Positions 1-8,575 are shown, numbered from the stretch's first letter. The stretch is 64,000 nucleotides of DNA from an uncultured Paracoccaceae bacterium (GCA_947498645.1 CANMKS010000001.1:1-64000), one strand, 5' to 3'. Numbers and translations are program-made. Notes: generated by a model from the sequence alone, not told the origin.

Positions 1-459
1 TTTTGCGAAAAGAGGAGCGTTGATCGCACCCACAGCCTGCTGCAAACTAAGTCATCAGTAAAGGCCTGGGTCATCTTAATAGAGAGGTTCGTACCTATTC
101 GACAGGACCTTCCATCACAAAGCCGCCGTTTGTCCGCGGCGCAGCATCGGTCGATTTGGGCTCAGTGCCGTCATCTGACGCTTTCGGTCGGGCTTCGAGC
201 CGCCATGATCGCCTCCAAGGTCGGCTAGGCGGACAAAGCGACCTTCCGCCTCAACCAGATAGATGACCGCTCCCAGCCCTAAACGGACATGTCCATTTAG
301 AGCAAAGGACGCTAACCGGACCTTCACTGCGGGCGCAGCCGCGCCAACGACAACATCATAAGCTGTCATTTGAGCCGGTTGCCATGCACTTAAGGGCCGC
401 TTCCTATGAATTCTAACCAATGGATTTTGTCGCAAGGCTCCATCGCATAAACCGCACAC
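1..459. other. Gene-free left edge
   Basis: No convincing coding region was found on either strand. A 114-codon open frame on the minus strand (459-115) has no recognisable domain and runs through repeat-like sequence. The stretch holds one copy of a degenerate intergenic repeat at 121-191, which pairs with 11279-11349. It lies downstream of the last gene of the polyol island. No U-tracted terminator hairpin was recognised here. Confidence 0.6.
121..191. repeat. Degenerate intergenic repeat, copy 1
   Basis: These 71 bases align without gaps to 11279-11349, with about 50 identities counted by eye. The shared blocks are AGCCGCC, CGCAGCATCGGTC, GGGCTC, CATCTGA and GGTCGG. A third, partial copy (GCATCGG, TTGGGCTC, AGCCGCC) lies near 13494-13526. 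All copies lie outside genes and have no open frame in common. The function is unknown; an old mobile repeat is my inference. Confidence 0.55.
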
Positions 460-1455
460 TCAGCTTATCGTTGCCTGTATTTTTAAGCTCCCTTTCGGCG
501 GGCTGGACAACAGAATATTGGAGACATCTTCCAGAGGCATGCGATGCGACACGACGCGGCTGATATCTGGACCGAAAGCGGCAATCGTTTCGAGTGCTTG
601 CGGGATGTTGTGGTTCAACGAATGAGAGCCGGCGAATGTCAATTGACGGCGGAACACCTCGAACGGGGACATCTCGATGCGTGCGTCAGATGGGCAGACG
701 CCGAAGAACAGGCCTTTCGCGCCATTGGCCATGTAGTTTACCAGATTGCCCGCGACCGCAGGAACGCCGGTGGCATCCACGACCAGATCAACCCCGTGGT
801 GCAGGGCCGCCAATTGAGAGGATCCAGAGGTCACGAAATTAAAACCAAAACTTGCCGCCAGTTCCAGTCGAGTATCATCAATATCGGTGAACACAATGTC
901 AGGCACATTGCGGGCGCTCAACGCCATGGCCAACAGTAAGCCCATAGGACCGGCCCCGAAAATCAGTGCATTGTCCGTTATTGGGGAACGCACGGCATCA
1001 AGCCCATTCAGGACGCATCCCATCGGTTCGCACAAGGCGGCTATGCTGAAGTCCATGTCCCCGATCCGGTGAAGCGCGGATGCTTTGACCCGACTGAACT
1101 CGGCAAAGCCTCCGTTTTCGGTTACGCCATATGCGCCGAGGGAGTCGCACAAATGAGCCCAGCCGCGCAGGCAGGCGCGGCACGTGCCACATTCGAGGTT
1201 TGGGTCAACAACGACCCGGTCCCCAACGGCAAAACCTGTGACGCCGGGCCCGACATCAGCCACCACGCCTGCGTATTCGTGACCCGGAACCACGGGAAAT
1301 GCGGACGTTCCGTAATTGGCCTTCAGCACTTCGAAATCTGTGTGGCAGAGTCCGCTGGATTTGACTGCGATCACCACTTCGCCGTTGCCCGCAACGGGAT
1401 CGGGAAGGCTTGCGCAGGTGACTTCACCACGAGCGGGAAAAATTATTCCTTTCAT
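460..1455 (-). CDS. Zinc-dependent polyol dehydrogenase (MDR family), D-altritol 5-dehydrogenase-like
   Basis: 331-residue medium-chain dehydrogenase, expected to oxidise a sugar alcohol to a ketose with NAD in the cytoplasm. Catalytic zinc ligands are visible as C37, H59-E60 (in PGHEYAGVV) and E143. The four structural-zinc cysteines are C89, C92, C95 and C103. The Rossmann glycine motif GAGPMG is at 167-172 and an acidic residue near 191 favours NAD. The ATG has a good ribosome site (AAAAGGACG). It is the last gene of the polyol island, 260 bases after the GatZ gene. In Agrobacterium a PF00107 dehydrogenase next to a PfkB kinase and a PF08013 protein makes D-tagatose from D-altritol, so that reaction is the leading guess. 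L-iditol/sorbitol or arabinitol dehydrogenase are alternatives. Confidence 0.85.
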   Translation of the reverse strand: MKGIIFPARGEVTCASLPDPVAGNGEVVIAVKSSGLCHTDFEVLKANYGTSAFPVVPGHEYAGVVADVGPGVTGFAVGDRVVVDPNLECGTCRACLRGWAHLCDSLGAYGVTENGGFAEFSRVKASALHRIGDMDFSIAALCEPMGCVLNGLDAVRSPITDNALIFGAGPMGLLLAMALSARNVPDIVFTDIDDTRLELAASFGFNFVTSGSSQLAALHHGVDLVVDATGVPAVAGNLVNYMANGAKGLFFGVCPSDARIEMSPFEVFRRQLTFAGSHSLNHNIPQALETIAAFGPDISRVVSHRMPLEDVSNILLSSPPKGSLKIQATIS

Positions 1456-1468
1456 AGCCGCGTCCTTT

Positions 1469-1715
1469 TCAGTGATAACCGTACAAATACTTGTTCAAAG
1501 AAGCGCTCAAACCATCCGCACAAATTTTCTGCAACCAGCCCTCAAAGGCATCAGCGAAACGTGGTTCATCGATTAGATTTCCGCATAATTTGTGTTGTCC
1601 CAGCCACGCGCAGGGTTGGTCGCTGGCAGCTTTCGCAACCTTGATCAGGGCGAGCGGTCATAGCTTGAGCATAGGATCGAATCAGGCAGGTCGCGCAGTG
1701 TGGCGTTGGATAATT
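1469..1715 (-). pseudogene. Possible C-terminal remnant of a mannitol-dehydrogenase-family gene
   Basis: Between the zinc dehydrogenase and the GatZ gene the minus strand translates, without a start codon, into about 58 residues ending at a TGA at 1471-1469. It contains PLALIKVAKAASDQP and DEPRFADAFEGWLQKI. This pattern (a DPLA-type stretch, then a PRF-hydrophobic helix and a basic tail) recalls the C-terminus of long-chain mannitol/arabinitol dehydrogenases. The frame is closed upstream by a TGA near 1665 and seems to continue in a neighbouring frame, as in a frameshifted relic. The R. sphaeroides polyol operon, as I remember it, carries mtlK next to smoS, so the context fits. The identification is from pattern memory only. 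Confidence 0.4.
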
Positions 1716-2999
1716 TCATCGCGTGGGTTTTCGGTCTGACGATGGCGGGCAGCCAAAGCCACATGCCGCGTAGTATCTTGAAACCGCTTTGCACACATGA
1801 GTGTCCAGAAGCGTGCGGATGTCGCCGGAGGTTTCGTCAAATTCAAGTCCGCCGAAGACCTGCGTGACAAGCCCATTGGGGACGTCTGCTGCGACAAGAT
1901 TGTTGAGAAGTCGATCAACGGCGTCGCGAACGGGCGCTTCTTGCCAATAATAACGAATCCGATCGCTAAAGCTGAAATGCCGTTGCAAGGCGATGTCCGC
2001 TGGTGTTCCAGCATAGTAGCCGTCCCAATGCGCGGGCGCATTGTTCATTGCTTCGTCGAGCACGCCGATGATCCCAGATACCGTCTTTGGACAAACCCTG
2101 TCCTCGATTGCAGCCAATGCAAAAACCGCCTCGCGAAACCGGAAAGTCAGTTCCGGTCCGACCTTGAGGAAGAAGACGTGACGCTCGACAAGTTGGGCGA
2201 GGCTAGATGTAGGCTGATAATCAGTTGAATGACCTTCGAAGGTCAAACGCGGGTGCCGGTTAATCGCTGCGACAAGATCAACTGCCGCGGCAGGATCGAA
2301 CTGACGAACAGAGCTGTGGCTGAAATCTACCCCGGGCTGTGTCACAACTGAGACGACGCGCTCCCACGCACCTTCTAAGCCTTCTTTGCGGAAGGCGGAT
2401 TCATGCGTTTGGATGGTCTCATTCAACCGTTCTGGTGTCGTGATTTGGAGATCCTGCATATCGTCGGTCTCGCCCCCAGGTACGGGAACTTCGGATCCGA
2501 TAACGTAAATCAATTTTGACGGATCTGGCGCATAGTCTTCCGCAATTCTGCACAGGCGAGCGGCTCTTTGCGCGATGTCCGAAAAGCTCGGGCGCGGTTC
2601 GCCGCCGCAGGCCATACTTGCGTCTAGATGTATCTTCTGAAAACCCGCTTCGACATAGCTGCGCACCAACGTCTCGGCTTTGCGCATCGCAGCGGCGACC
2701 GGTTCATCACGCCAGGGGTTCGGGCCAAGGTGATCGCCACCCAAAAGCAATTGATCCGTCTCGACCCCAGCATGGCTTGCCAACCGCGCGACCCAAGACG
2801 CAAAGTCGGCGGGTTTCATGCCGGTATATCCACCTTCATGATTGACTTGATTACAGGTGGCCTCAATCAGAACGGGCAGGTCATTTTCGGCCACGAAACC
2901 AAGCGTCGCCTCCAAGACGTGCTGATTTGCGGTGCAGAAGCTCGGCAAGCCGATACTCTCTCCGTTCTTATTGCGTTCAATAAGCCCGTGGACATTCAT
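1716..2999 (-). CDS. GatZ/KbaZ-family protein (PF08013), probable D-tagatose 6-phosphate 4-epimerase
   Basis: 427-residue member of the tagatose-bisphosphate aldolase 'non-catalytic subunit' family. Recognisable stretches are SFCTANQHVLEA near 20, IEATCNQVNHEGGYTGM near 45-61 and GGDHLGPNPW at 87-96. No class II aldolase catalytic subunit (GatY/KbaY) is present, so a stand-alone function is likelier than aldolase stabilisation. In Agrobacterium a PF08013 protein in the same gene context epimerises D-tagatose 6-phosphate at C4 to D-fructose 6-phosphate. The start is set at the ATG four bases after the kinase stop. The open frame extends upstream, but only through the kinase gene. Confidence 0.85.
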   Translation of the reverse strand: MNVHGLIERNKNGESIGLPSFCTANQHVLEATLGFVAENDLPVLIEATCNQVNHEGGYTGMKPADFASWVARLASHAGVETDQLLLGGDHLGPNPWRDEPVAAAMRKAETLVRSYVEAGFQKIHLDASMACGGEPRPSFSDIAQRAARLCRIAEDYAPDPSKLIYVIGSEVPVPGGETDDMQDLQITTPERLNETIQTHESAFRKEGLEGAWERVVSVVTQPGVDFSHSSVRQFDPAAAVDLVAAINRHPRLTFEGHSTDYQPTSSLAQLVERHVFFLKVGPELTFRFREAVFALAAIEDRVCPKTVSGIIGVLDEAMNNAPAHWDGYYAGTPADIALQRHFSFSDRIRYYWQEAPVRDAVDRLLNNLVAADVPNGLVTQVFGGLEFDETSGDIRTLLDTHVCKAVSRYYAACGFGCPPSSDRKPTR

Positions 3000-3003
3000 G
3001 CGC

Positions 3004-3966
3004 TCAACCCCCGGCGATGTTTCGTTGGTCTTCGTGTTCTTTGACGAAACGAACAAGCGTCTCGAGGCTCGATGCGCCTTCCATAGGACCTCGATGCTGA
3101 ACGGCACACGCACCGGCTGCTGAGGCAAGGGAAACGGCTTTGTCGATGTCCAACCCTTGAAGCCAAAGCGCAATGAACGCGCCGCCAAAACAATCACCTG
3201 CGCCGGTTGGGTCGATTTCAGTCACCGAATAAGCGGGGATGAAACGGTCGCCGCTCGCGTCATAAATGCGGACGCCGCCCGACCCCATTTTGTGAACAAC
3301 ATACTGAAGCCCAAGCGCCAGAAGCTCTTTCGCGGCAATCGCTGGATCGGTCGCGTCGGTGAGGAGCGTTAGTTCTTCTCCGCTTGGAAGGAACACATCC
3401 GTGAGGGACAGGACATCGGCCATGGCGTCCCGTAGTCCGGGCGCGCTCAGAATTTCCTTTCTCAAGTTTGGATCGAAGGAAATTGTCCCGTCATTGTTTT
3501 TGACTTTGCGGGCGGCCTCAAGGTTCAGCGCCACAAATTCGGGGCTGGATAGCGAAGACCCCATGACGTGGAGGTGATCTGCGGCATCGAGAACCTTCGC
3601 CACTTCGGGCGTTCTTGGGATCGTCCCGCAAGCACTGTGTTTTATGTTGTAAACAAAATCGCGGGACCCATCCGCATGATACCGTACGAAAGCACTGCCT
3701 GTGGGGCGATCCGGGTCAATTGAGACCCCCGATATGTCCACACCATCCAAAGAAAGCCGGTTGAGATTGATTATGCCAAAGTCATCGTCTCCAACTGCCG
3801 AGACTATGCCGCAAGGCTGACCGAGCCGTGCGACCTGATCGATGAAAATTGCAGGTGCACCGGACGGGAAAGGGCCGGTAAGCCCAATTGCTTCAAGAAA
3901 ACCATCGCCGATGCTGTCGGCCATGATTTCAACCAAAACTTCGCCAATAACCACGACTTTCTTCAT
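3004..3966 (-). CDS. PfkB-family sugar kinase, probable D-tagatose kinase
   Basis: 320-residue ribokinase/PfkB protein that phosphorylates a ketose, here probably D-tagatose at O6. The N-terminal substrate loop GPFPSGAPAIFIDQVARLG lies near 31-49. The C-terminal signature DPTGAGDCFGGAF at 252-264 holds the catalytic base D258 and the anion hole. The ATG at 3966 is chosen over an earlier one at 3990 because AGAGG sits eight bases before it. Its stop lies four bases before the GatZ start, consistent with one operon. Fructokinase or 2-keto-3-deoxygluconate kinase remain possible by family, but the neighbours favour tagatose. Confidence 0.85.
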   Translation of the reverse strand: MKKVVVIGEVLVEIMADSIGDGFLEAIGLTGPFPSGAPAIFIDQVARLGQPCGIVSAVGDDDFGIINLNRLSLDGVDISGVSIDPDRPTGSAFVRYHADGSRDFVYNIKHSACGTIPRTPEVAKVLDAADHLHVMGSSLSSPEFVALNLEAARKVKNNDGTISFDPNLRKEILSAPGLRDAMADVLSLTDVFLPSGEELTLLTDATDPAIAAKELLALGLQYVVHKMGSGGVRIYDASGDRFIPAYSVTEIDPTGAGDCFGGAFIALWLQGLDIDKAVSLASAAGACAVQHRGPMEGASSLETLVRFVKEHEDQRNIAGG

Positions 3967-4021
3967 GCGGTTAGCCTCTGGCAGGTACACTTAAAAAGTG
4001 CAGGTCGCACGCGTGGGCACG

Positions 4022-4804
4022 TCAGCTCATCCATTGGCCACCGTCCACGTTGTAGCACTGCGAGACGATGTAATTGGCATCATCTGAAGCGAGGAACACG
4101 GCCATCCCGGTCAGGTCATCTGGTGTCGCGAAACGGCCATAAGGCACGCTTGCTGCGACCTCAGCTTTCTTCTGTCCAGGCTTCTTATTCTCCAACTTGG
4201 CGAACATTGCATCAACATGGGTCCAGTGTTCGCCGTCAACGACGCCGGGGGCAATTGCGTTCACATTGATACCATGCCCTATGAGGTTCAGACCTGCGGA
4301 TTGGGTCAGTGAAATCACGGCAGCTTTGGTCGAGCAGTAAACCGCCACAAGTGACTCGCCGCGCCGACCGGCCTGTGAAGCCATATTGATAATTTTCCCA
4401 CCTTTGCCGCGTGAGATCATGTGGCGGGCGACCGCCTGCATCGTGAACATCGTCCCCGCAACATTTACGGCGTACAGCCGATCGAAGCTGTCCCGCGTGA
4501 TATCGGCGATTGGCGCCGCATCAAAAAGTGCTGCGTTGTTGATGAGAATGTCGATACCGCCGATGGCGTCCACAGCACCGGCTACGCAAGCGTCGATGCT
4601 ATTCTGATCGGTCACATCAATGTGCAGCGCGATTGCCGCGTCTCCGATTTCAGACGCTGTATTCTGTGCAGCATCAAGATCAATATCGGTTATGGCGACG
4701 CGGGCGCCTTCCCGAACAAAGCGCTCAGCGAAGCCACGGCCAATGCCACGCGCCGAGCCGGTAATGAGTGCGGTCTTTCCCGCAAGTCGTTGTGTGTTTG
4801 TCAT
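4022..4804 (-). CDS. smoS: Sorbitol/galactitol dehydrogenase, SmoS/PolS-like SDR
   Basis: 260-residue classical short-chain dehydrogenase. Cofactor motif TGSARGIG is at 15-22, NNAA near 89-92, and the catalytic triad is S143, Y156, K160 in MASQAGRRGE...VYCSTK. The whole chain, including GINVNAIAPGVVDGEHW and the C-terminal NVDGGQWMS, closely resembles the Rhodobacter sphaeroides sorbitol dehydrogenase SmoS/PolS as I remember it. That enzyme oxidises D-glucitol to D-fructose and also galactitol and L-iditol. It lies between the kinase and a second SDR in the same orientation with short gaps. Here galactitol (giving a tagatose) or sorbitol would both feed the downstream kinase and epimerase. 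Confidence 0.88.
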   Translation of the reverse strand: MTNTQRLAGKTALITGSARGIGRGFAERFVREGARVAITDIDLDAAQNTASEIGDAAIALHIDVTDQNSIDACVAGAVDAIGGIDILINNAALFDAAPIADITRDSFDRLYAVNVAGTMFTMQAVARHMISRGKGGKIINMASQAGRRGESLVAVYCSTKAAVISLTQSAGLNLIGHGINVNAIAPGVVDGEHWTHVDAMFAKLENKKPGQKKAEVAASVPYGRFATPDDLTGMAVFLASDDANYIVSQCYNVDGGQWMS

Positions 4805-4832
4805 TGGTCTTCAAATTCGTCCCTTGAGGGTG

Positions 4833-5612
4833 TTATCGCGTGGTGTATCCGCCGTCGATCACCAGAATGTCGCCCGTTACGTAGCTTGACGCAGGAGAGG
4901 CGAGGAAAAGCGCGGCCATCGCCACCTCTTCTGGCTGTCCGACACGCTGCATCGGCGTCATATCTCTCCAGATCGGGAACCACTCGGGGTTGTCGATGCC
5001 GCCTTGGGACATGTCAGTCTGAATGTAACCGGGCGCGATGGCATTGACGCGGATATTGTCCAAGGCAAGTTCGCTGGCGAGACTCTTGGTCATCATGTGA
5101 ACAGCAGCCTTCGAGCTGTTGTAGGCGACCTGGTTTTGCGGGATGTTCGAGGCGATGCCGGACATGGACCCGACATTGACAATTGCCCCGCCGCCCTGCG
5201 CCCGCATAGCTGGAATAGCTGCGCGACAGCAACGAAAGACCGCATCAACATTAAGCGACATCACACGCTGCCAATCCTCGTCCGAGAATTCTGCTGAATC
5301 ACCGTGGATAGCGACGCCGGCATTATTGATGAGAATGTCTAGCCGTCCCGACTTTTCAAGGACATCGGCAATGATTGCCCCCGGTGCTCCAAGGTCGGTT
5401 AGGTCAGCGGCAATAAATGTGGCGTCGTAACCCAATGCGCCAAGCGTCTTTCCTACCTCTTCGCTATCGTTGCGCGAGCTGATAAACAGCCGTGCCCCGG
5501 CGTCTCCGAGTGCTCTGGCAGTGGCCAGGCCGATACCGCGGGTACCACCCGTAATAAGAGCAACTTTGCCATCAAGCTTGAAGCGGTTCAGTAAATTCTC
5601 GTTTTCCGGCAT
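4833..5612 (-). CDS. Galactitol-dehydrogenase-like SDR
   Basis: 259-residue short-chain dehydrogenase. TGGTRGIG lies near residue 21, NNAG near 96, and the catalytic S149, Y164, K168 in VGSMSG...AYNSSK. The tail (MTPMQRVGQPEEVA, then SPASSYVTGDILVIDGGYT) matches the pattern of Rhodobacter galactitol dehydrogenase (GatDH), which oxidises galactitol to L-tagatose and several 1,2-diols and hexitols. The ATG at 5612 is preferred to a TTG at 5624 because GGAG stands seven bases upstream. It is the second of three consecutive SDR genes. The exact substrate is not readable from sequence. Confidence 0.8.
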   Translation of the reverse strand: MPENENLLNRFKLDGKVALITGGTRGIGLATARALGDAGARLFISSRNDSEEVGKTLGALGYDATFIAADLTDLGAPGAIIADVLEKSGRLDILINNAGVAIHGDSAEFSDEDWQRVMSLNVDAVFRCCRAAIPAMRAQGGGAIVNVGSMSGIASNIPQNQVAYNSSKAAVHMMTKSLASELALDNIRVNAIAPGYIQTDMSQGGIDNPEWFPIWRDMTPMQRVGQPEEVAMAALFLASPASSYVTGDILVIDGGYTTR

Positions 5613-5668
5613 TGATAACTCCAACTCTGTCCTAAAGTGTTCTTTGGCGTAGAACGGTTTCTAGTGTT

Positions 5669-6397
5669 TCAGATGTCGCATCCATGCGGCAATATCGTAA
5701 GGTCGCGCACCACAACCCCTGGCGGGCGGGTCACCATAAACATCACTGCATCGGCGACCTCTTTGGCCCCCATCAGCGCCTTTGCGGCCAGCGCCTCGTC
5801 CATTTTCGCTTTCGGCCAGTCATCAAGCAGCGGCGATATCACCGGGCCGGGCAAGACCGCCCCCATGCGAATATTGTGTTTGATCAACTGGCGTCTGGTC
5901 GCGTGCAAGAACGTTTGCACTGCATATTTCGAGGCGGAGTAGATTGGCTCCCACACAACTGGTGTCACTGCTGCAACCGAGCTTGTGAATATGATATCGC
6001 CGCGTTTCTGGGCAATCATATGAGGCAACACCGCGTGAACAGATCGGAACACCGCATTGGTGTTTAGATTAAGCACCCTGTCCCAGTCGTCGGGATCTCC
6101 GTCGGCTACGGCACCCCCGATGTACGCACCTGCATTGGCATGAAAAATGTCCAGCCCCCCGACAAGGCCAAGAATTTTGGGCAGCATTGCCGTGACCACA
6201 GGGCCGTCAAGAAGATCGACGACCAGAGGATGCGCTTTGTCGCCTAGGTCTGAACAGACACGTGCCAACCCCTCCTCTGATCGGTCGATCAGCACCACGT
6301 CAGCACCTGCCGCGATCATCGTGCGTGCGCACTCCAGTCCGATCCCAGAGGCGGCACCTGTAATCGCGGCAGTTTTTCCAGAAAGCTGTTGGGTCAT
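5669..6397 (-). CDS. rbtD: Ribitol 2-dehydrogenase-like SDR
   Basis: 242-residue short-chain dehydrogenase. GAASGIG is near residues 14-20, followed by LIDR, then [14 protein letters not shown]. Catalytic S139/S140, Y153 and K157 follow, then [20 protein letters not shown]. These stretches closely recall Klebsiella ribitol dehydrogenase, which makes D-ribulose from ribitol. No FGGY ribulokinase is nearby, so either the kinase lies elsewhere or this member acts on a hexitol. The ATG at 6397 is chosen because AAGGA lies eight bases before it; the earlier ATG at 6406 has AAAGG too close. It follows the permease gene by 18 bases. Confidence 0.82.
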   Translation of the reverse strand: MTQQLSGKTAAITGAASGIGLECARTMIAAGADVVLIDRSEEGLARVCSDLGDKAHPLVVDLLDGPVVTAMLPKILGLVGGLDIFHANAGAYIGGAVADGDPDDWDRVLNLNTNAVFRSVHAVLPHMIAQKRGDIIFTSSVAAVTPVVWEPIYSASKYAVQTFLHATRRQLIKHNIRMGAVLPGPVISPLLDDWPKAKMDEALAAKALMGAKEVADAVMFMVTRPPGVVVRDLTILPHGCDI

Positions 6398-6415
6398 GGT
6401 GCTCATCCTTTGGTA

Positions 6416-7660
6416 TTACGCGCGGCCATGGCTGGCACGTGAGCGTCGGGCGATTGAGTCCACGATGACCGCAAAGGCAAGAACACCGCCGGTAATCATG
6501 AAGCGAAGCGAGGAACTCAGGTTGAGAAGCGTCAAACCGTTCGAGATGGCCATGATGACCAGAACACCCAGAAGCGCTGACCATGCTGAACCACGACCTC
6601 CAAAGAGAGAGGTGCCACCAATGACCGCTGCTGCGATTGCATTAAGATTGACGTCGCCAGTCCCTGCCTGAATGCTTGCTGAGGCCAGTCTCGCCGACGA
6701 GAAAACACCACCAAGCGCTGCAAAGGTTGAACACAGCACGAAGGCCGACATTCGGATCGAATCCACATTAATCCCGGATCGCCTGGCCGCTTCAGCGTTA
6801 CCACCGATAGCGAACATTGAGCGACCCCACTTTGTGCGTGTCAGCGCGTACTCAGCACACACAACAACAAGCGTGAATATGGCAAACATCCACGGCACAC
6901 CTCGACCCTGTTCGAGGTAGTAAACGGCAAAGACCAAAACGGCAGTGATGATCAAAGCCTTAATAACAGTGACGCTTAGATTTGCGGAAGAAAGGTTCGC
7001 TTCATTGCGACGTTTCGCAGCAACAATTCCGCCATAGATGAGCAGGAGTCCCGGCAGGATTGCCAGAGTATAGGACAGCCATGCAGGCAAGATCATAAGC
7101 TGACCAAACCGCACGAGCGGAGATGTGAACGGCAGGTTAATTGAACCCGTTGGTCCGAGGATGTAGAGTTGCAAGCCCAATAGAGTGAGGAGCCCGGCTA
7201 GGGTTGCCACGAAGCTTGGCATTTCAAAACGATTGCGCAGAAGGCCGAAAAGTAGGCCTACGAACGCGCCAGCGGCCATTGCCCCCAGTATCGCCAAGGG
7301 AAGCGGTAGACCTGTTTTCACCCAAAGTACGCCGATCATCGCGGAAGCGAGTCCACTCATTGATCCAACTGAGAGATCGATTTCTCCGAGCAGCAACACA
7401 AATATGATGCCAAGCGCGATGAACCCGACAGCGGACGCATCGAAAAGAAGATTGGCGAGGTTGTTCGGCGCGAGAAAGACCGGGTTAAGCGAAGTAAAAA
7501 CGACCGAGATAAGAACGAGGCCAGCAAGAACTGGAAGCATCCCTAAATCCCCAGACCTTGTCCGGTCTATAAACTCTCGGATTGCGCCGGAAATTCCCTC
7601 GTCGTGACGTACACGCGTATCTGCGCGATCAAGTTGTTGGCTATTGTTGCCGTCGGTCAT
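6416..7660 (-). CDS. Sugar ABC transporter permease (XylH/RbsC type)
   Basis: 414-residue integral membrane protein of the BPD_transp_2 family, with about 10-12 hydrophobic segments. It carries the conserved LLGEIDLSVGSMSGLAS stretch and the cytoplasmic EAARRSGINV loop that docks to the ATPase. Its length and internal insertion between segments fit the xylose-type (XylH) branch rather than the shorter RbsC branch. The ATG at 7660 has AAGGAC eight bases upstream; an in-frame TTG overlaps the ATPase stop but is less likely. It forms the membrane channel of the importer encoded with the next two upstream genes. Confidence 0.9.
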   Translation of the reverse strand: MTDGNNSQQLDRADTRVRHDEGISGAIREFIDRTRSGDLGMLPVLAGLVLISVVFTSLNPVFLAPNNLANLLFDASAVGFIALGIIFVLLLGEIDLSVGSMSGLASAMIGVLWVKTGLPLPLAILGAMAAGAFVGLLFGLLRNRFEMPSFVATLAGLLTLLGLQLYILGPTGSINLPFTSPLVRFGQLMILPAWLSYTLAILPGLLLIYGGIVAAKRRNEANLSSANLSVTVIKALIITAVLVFAVYYLEQGRGVPWMFAIFTLVVVCAEYALTRTKWGRSMFAIGGNAEAARRSGINVDSIRMSAFVLCSTFAALGGVFSSARLASASIQAGTGDVNLNAIAAAVIGGTSLFGGRGSAWSALLGVLVIMAISNGLTLLNLSSSLRFMITGGVLAFAVIVDSIARRSRASHGRA

Positions 7661-7674
7661 TTTCAGTCCTTCGC

Positions 7675-8475
7675 TCAATCTGTCGTCGTTTCGAGTTTGC
7701 GTGCCTCGCGCCGGGAAACAGAGTTGTCAGAGGCGCCGGTGATCGCAGAGACAAGTTCCTCATGCGAATTCTCGGTCGTAAACACGCCATTGTTTCGGCC
7801 AAGACGCAGCACAACAATTCGGTCAGCGACTGCGCGTACGTCTTCCATGTTATGGGAAATCAGGATCACCCCGTGTCCTCGGCCACTTACCCGCTCAATA
7901 AGGTTCAGAACCTCCGCGGTTTGGGCGACACCAAGAGCTGCGGTCGGCTCGTCGAGCATGATTATTTCGGGTTCCATGACAAGCGAACGCGCAATCGCAA
8001 CTGTTTGACGCTGCCCGCCGGAAAGTGATGCGATGGGCTCGCGGACCGACGGGATGCGGGCCGCCAGTTCTTGGAGCAACTTCCACGCGCGGACTTCCAT
8101 TTCCACTTCGTTCAGCCGCCATGGTGAAATCTCTTGACCAAGGAACAGATTTGCAACGACATCCAGATTCTCACAAAGTGCAAGATCTTGAAAAACCGTC
8201 GCAATTCCCATTTCAAGCGCTTTGCGGGGGTTGTCGAACGTAACTTCTTCACCGAGATATTCGATCGTGCCGGACGTCGGTTGATGCACCCCGGCAAGCA
8301 CTTTAACCAGTGTCGTCTTGCCCGCGCCATTGTCTCCGACCAGAGCGACGACCTCGCCAGCGTGGACTTCCAGCTCAATGTCGCCCAGGGCTGTGACAGC
8401 GCCGAATTGTTTGGAAACTCCACTCATTTTCAAGAGTAAGTCCCCGTGTTTTCGTGTTGTTTGTGTCTGTGTCAT
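7675..8475 (-). CDS. Sugar ABC transporter ATP-binding protein (single domain)
   Basis: 266-residue ATPase with one nucleotide-binding domain: Walker A GDNGAGKTT at 48-56, signature LSGGQ at 151-155, Walker B IIMLDEP at 171-177 and the switch histidine in ILISHNMEDV. Ribose/xylose importers usually have a double-domain ATPase of about 500 residues. A single-domain protein is typical of the FrcA-like fructose/polyol group, where it presumably works as a homodimer. The ATG at 8475 is supported by AGAGGGGACC just upstream. It ends 14 bases before the permease ATG, so the two are translated together. Confidence 0.9.
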   Translation of the reverse strand: MTQTQTTRKHGDLLLKMSGVSKQFGAVTALGDIELEVHAGEVVALVGDNGAGKTTLVKVLAGVHQPTSGTIEYLGEEVTFDNPRKALEMGIATVFQDLALCENLDVVANLFLGQEISPWRLNEVEMEVRAWKLLQELAARIPSVREPIASLSGGQRQTVAIARSLVMEPEIIMLDEPTAALGVAQTAEVLNLIERVSGRGHGVILISHNMEDVRAVADRIVVLRLGRNNGVFTTENSHEELVSAITGASDNSVSRREARKLETTTD

Positions 8476-8540
8476 ACGGTGGTCCCCTCTGGTTTGGTCT
8501 GGTGCTGGCGGCACATTCGCCCGCCAGCATCCCTTTTTCG

Positions 8541-8566
8541 CGGCGTCGGAGGGAGGACCGACGCCG
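8541..8566 (-). promoter_or_regulatory. Stem-loop between binding-protein and ATPase genes
   Basis: A perfect 9-bp stem (CGGCGTCGG pairing with CCGACGCCG, 8-base loop AGGGAGGA) sits nine bases after the binding-protein stop and about 65 bases before the ATPase start. No U tract follows it on the minus strand, so it is not a classical terminator. Such a structure may protect the upstream message from 3' decay, letting the periplasmic protein be made in excess over the membrane parts. The pairing is seen directly; the role is inferred. Confidence 0.6.
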
Positions 8567-8575
8567 TGTTCTCGA

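Noticed and set aside
115-459. 114-codon minus-strand open frame at the left edge
   Set aside because: No domain, no clear ribosome site, and it runs through the degenerate intergenic repeat.
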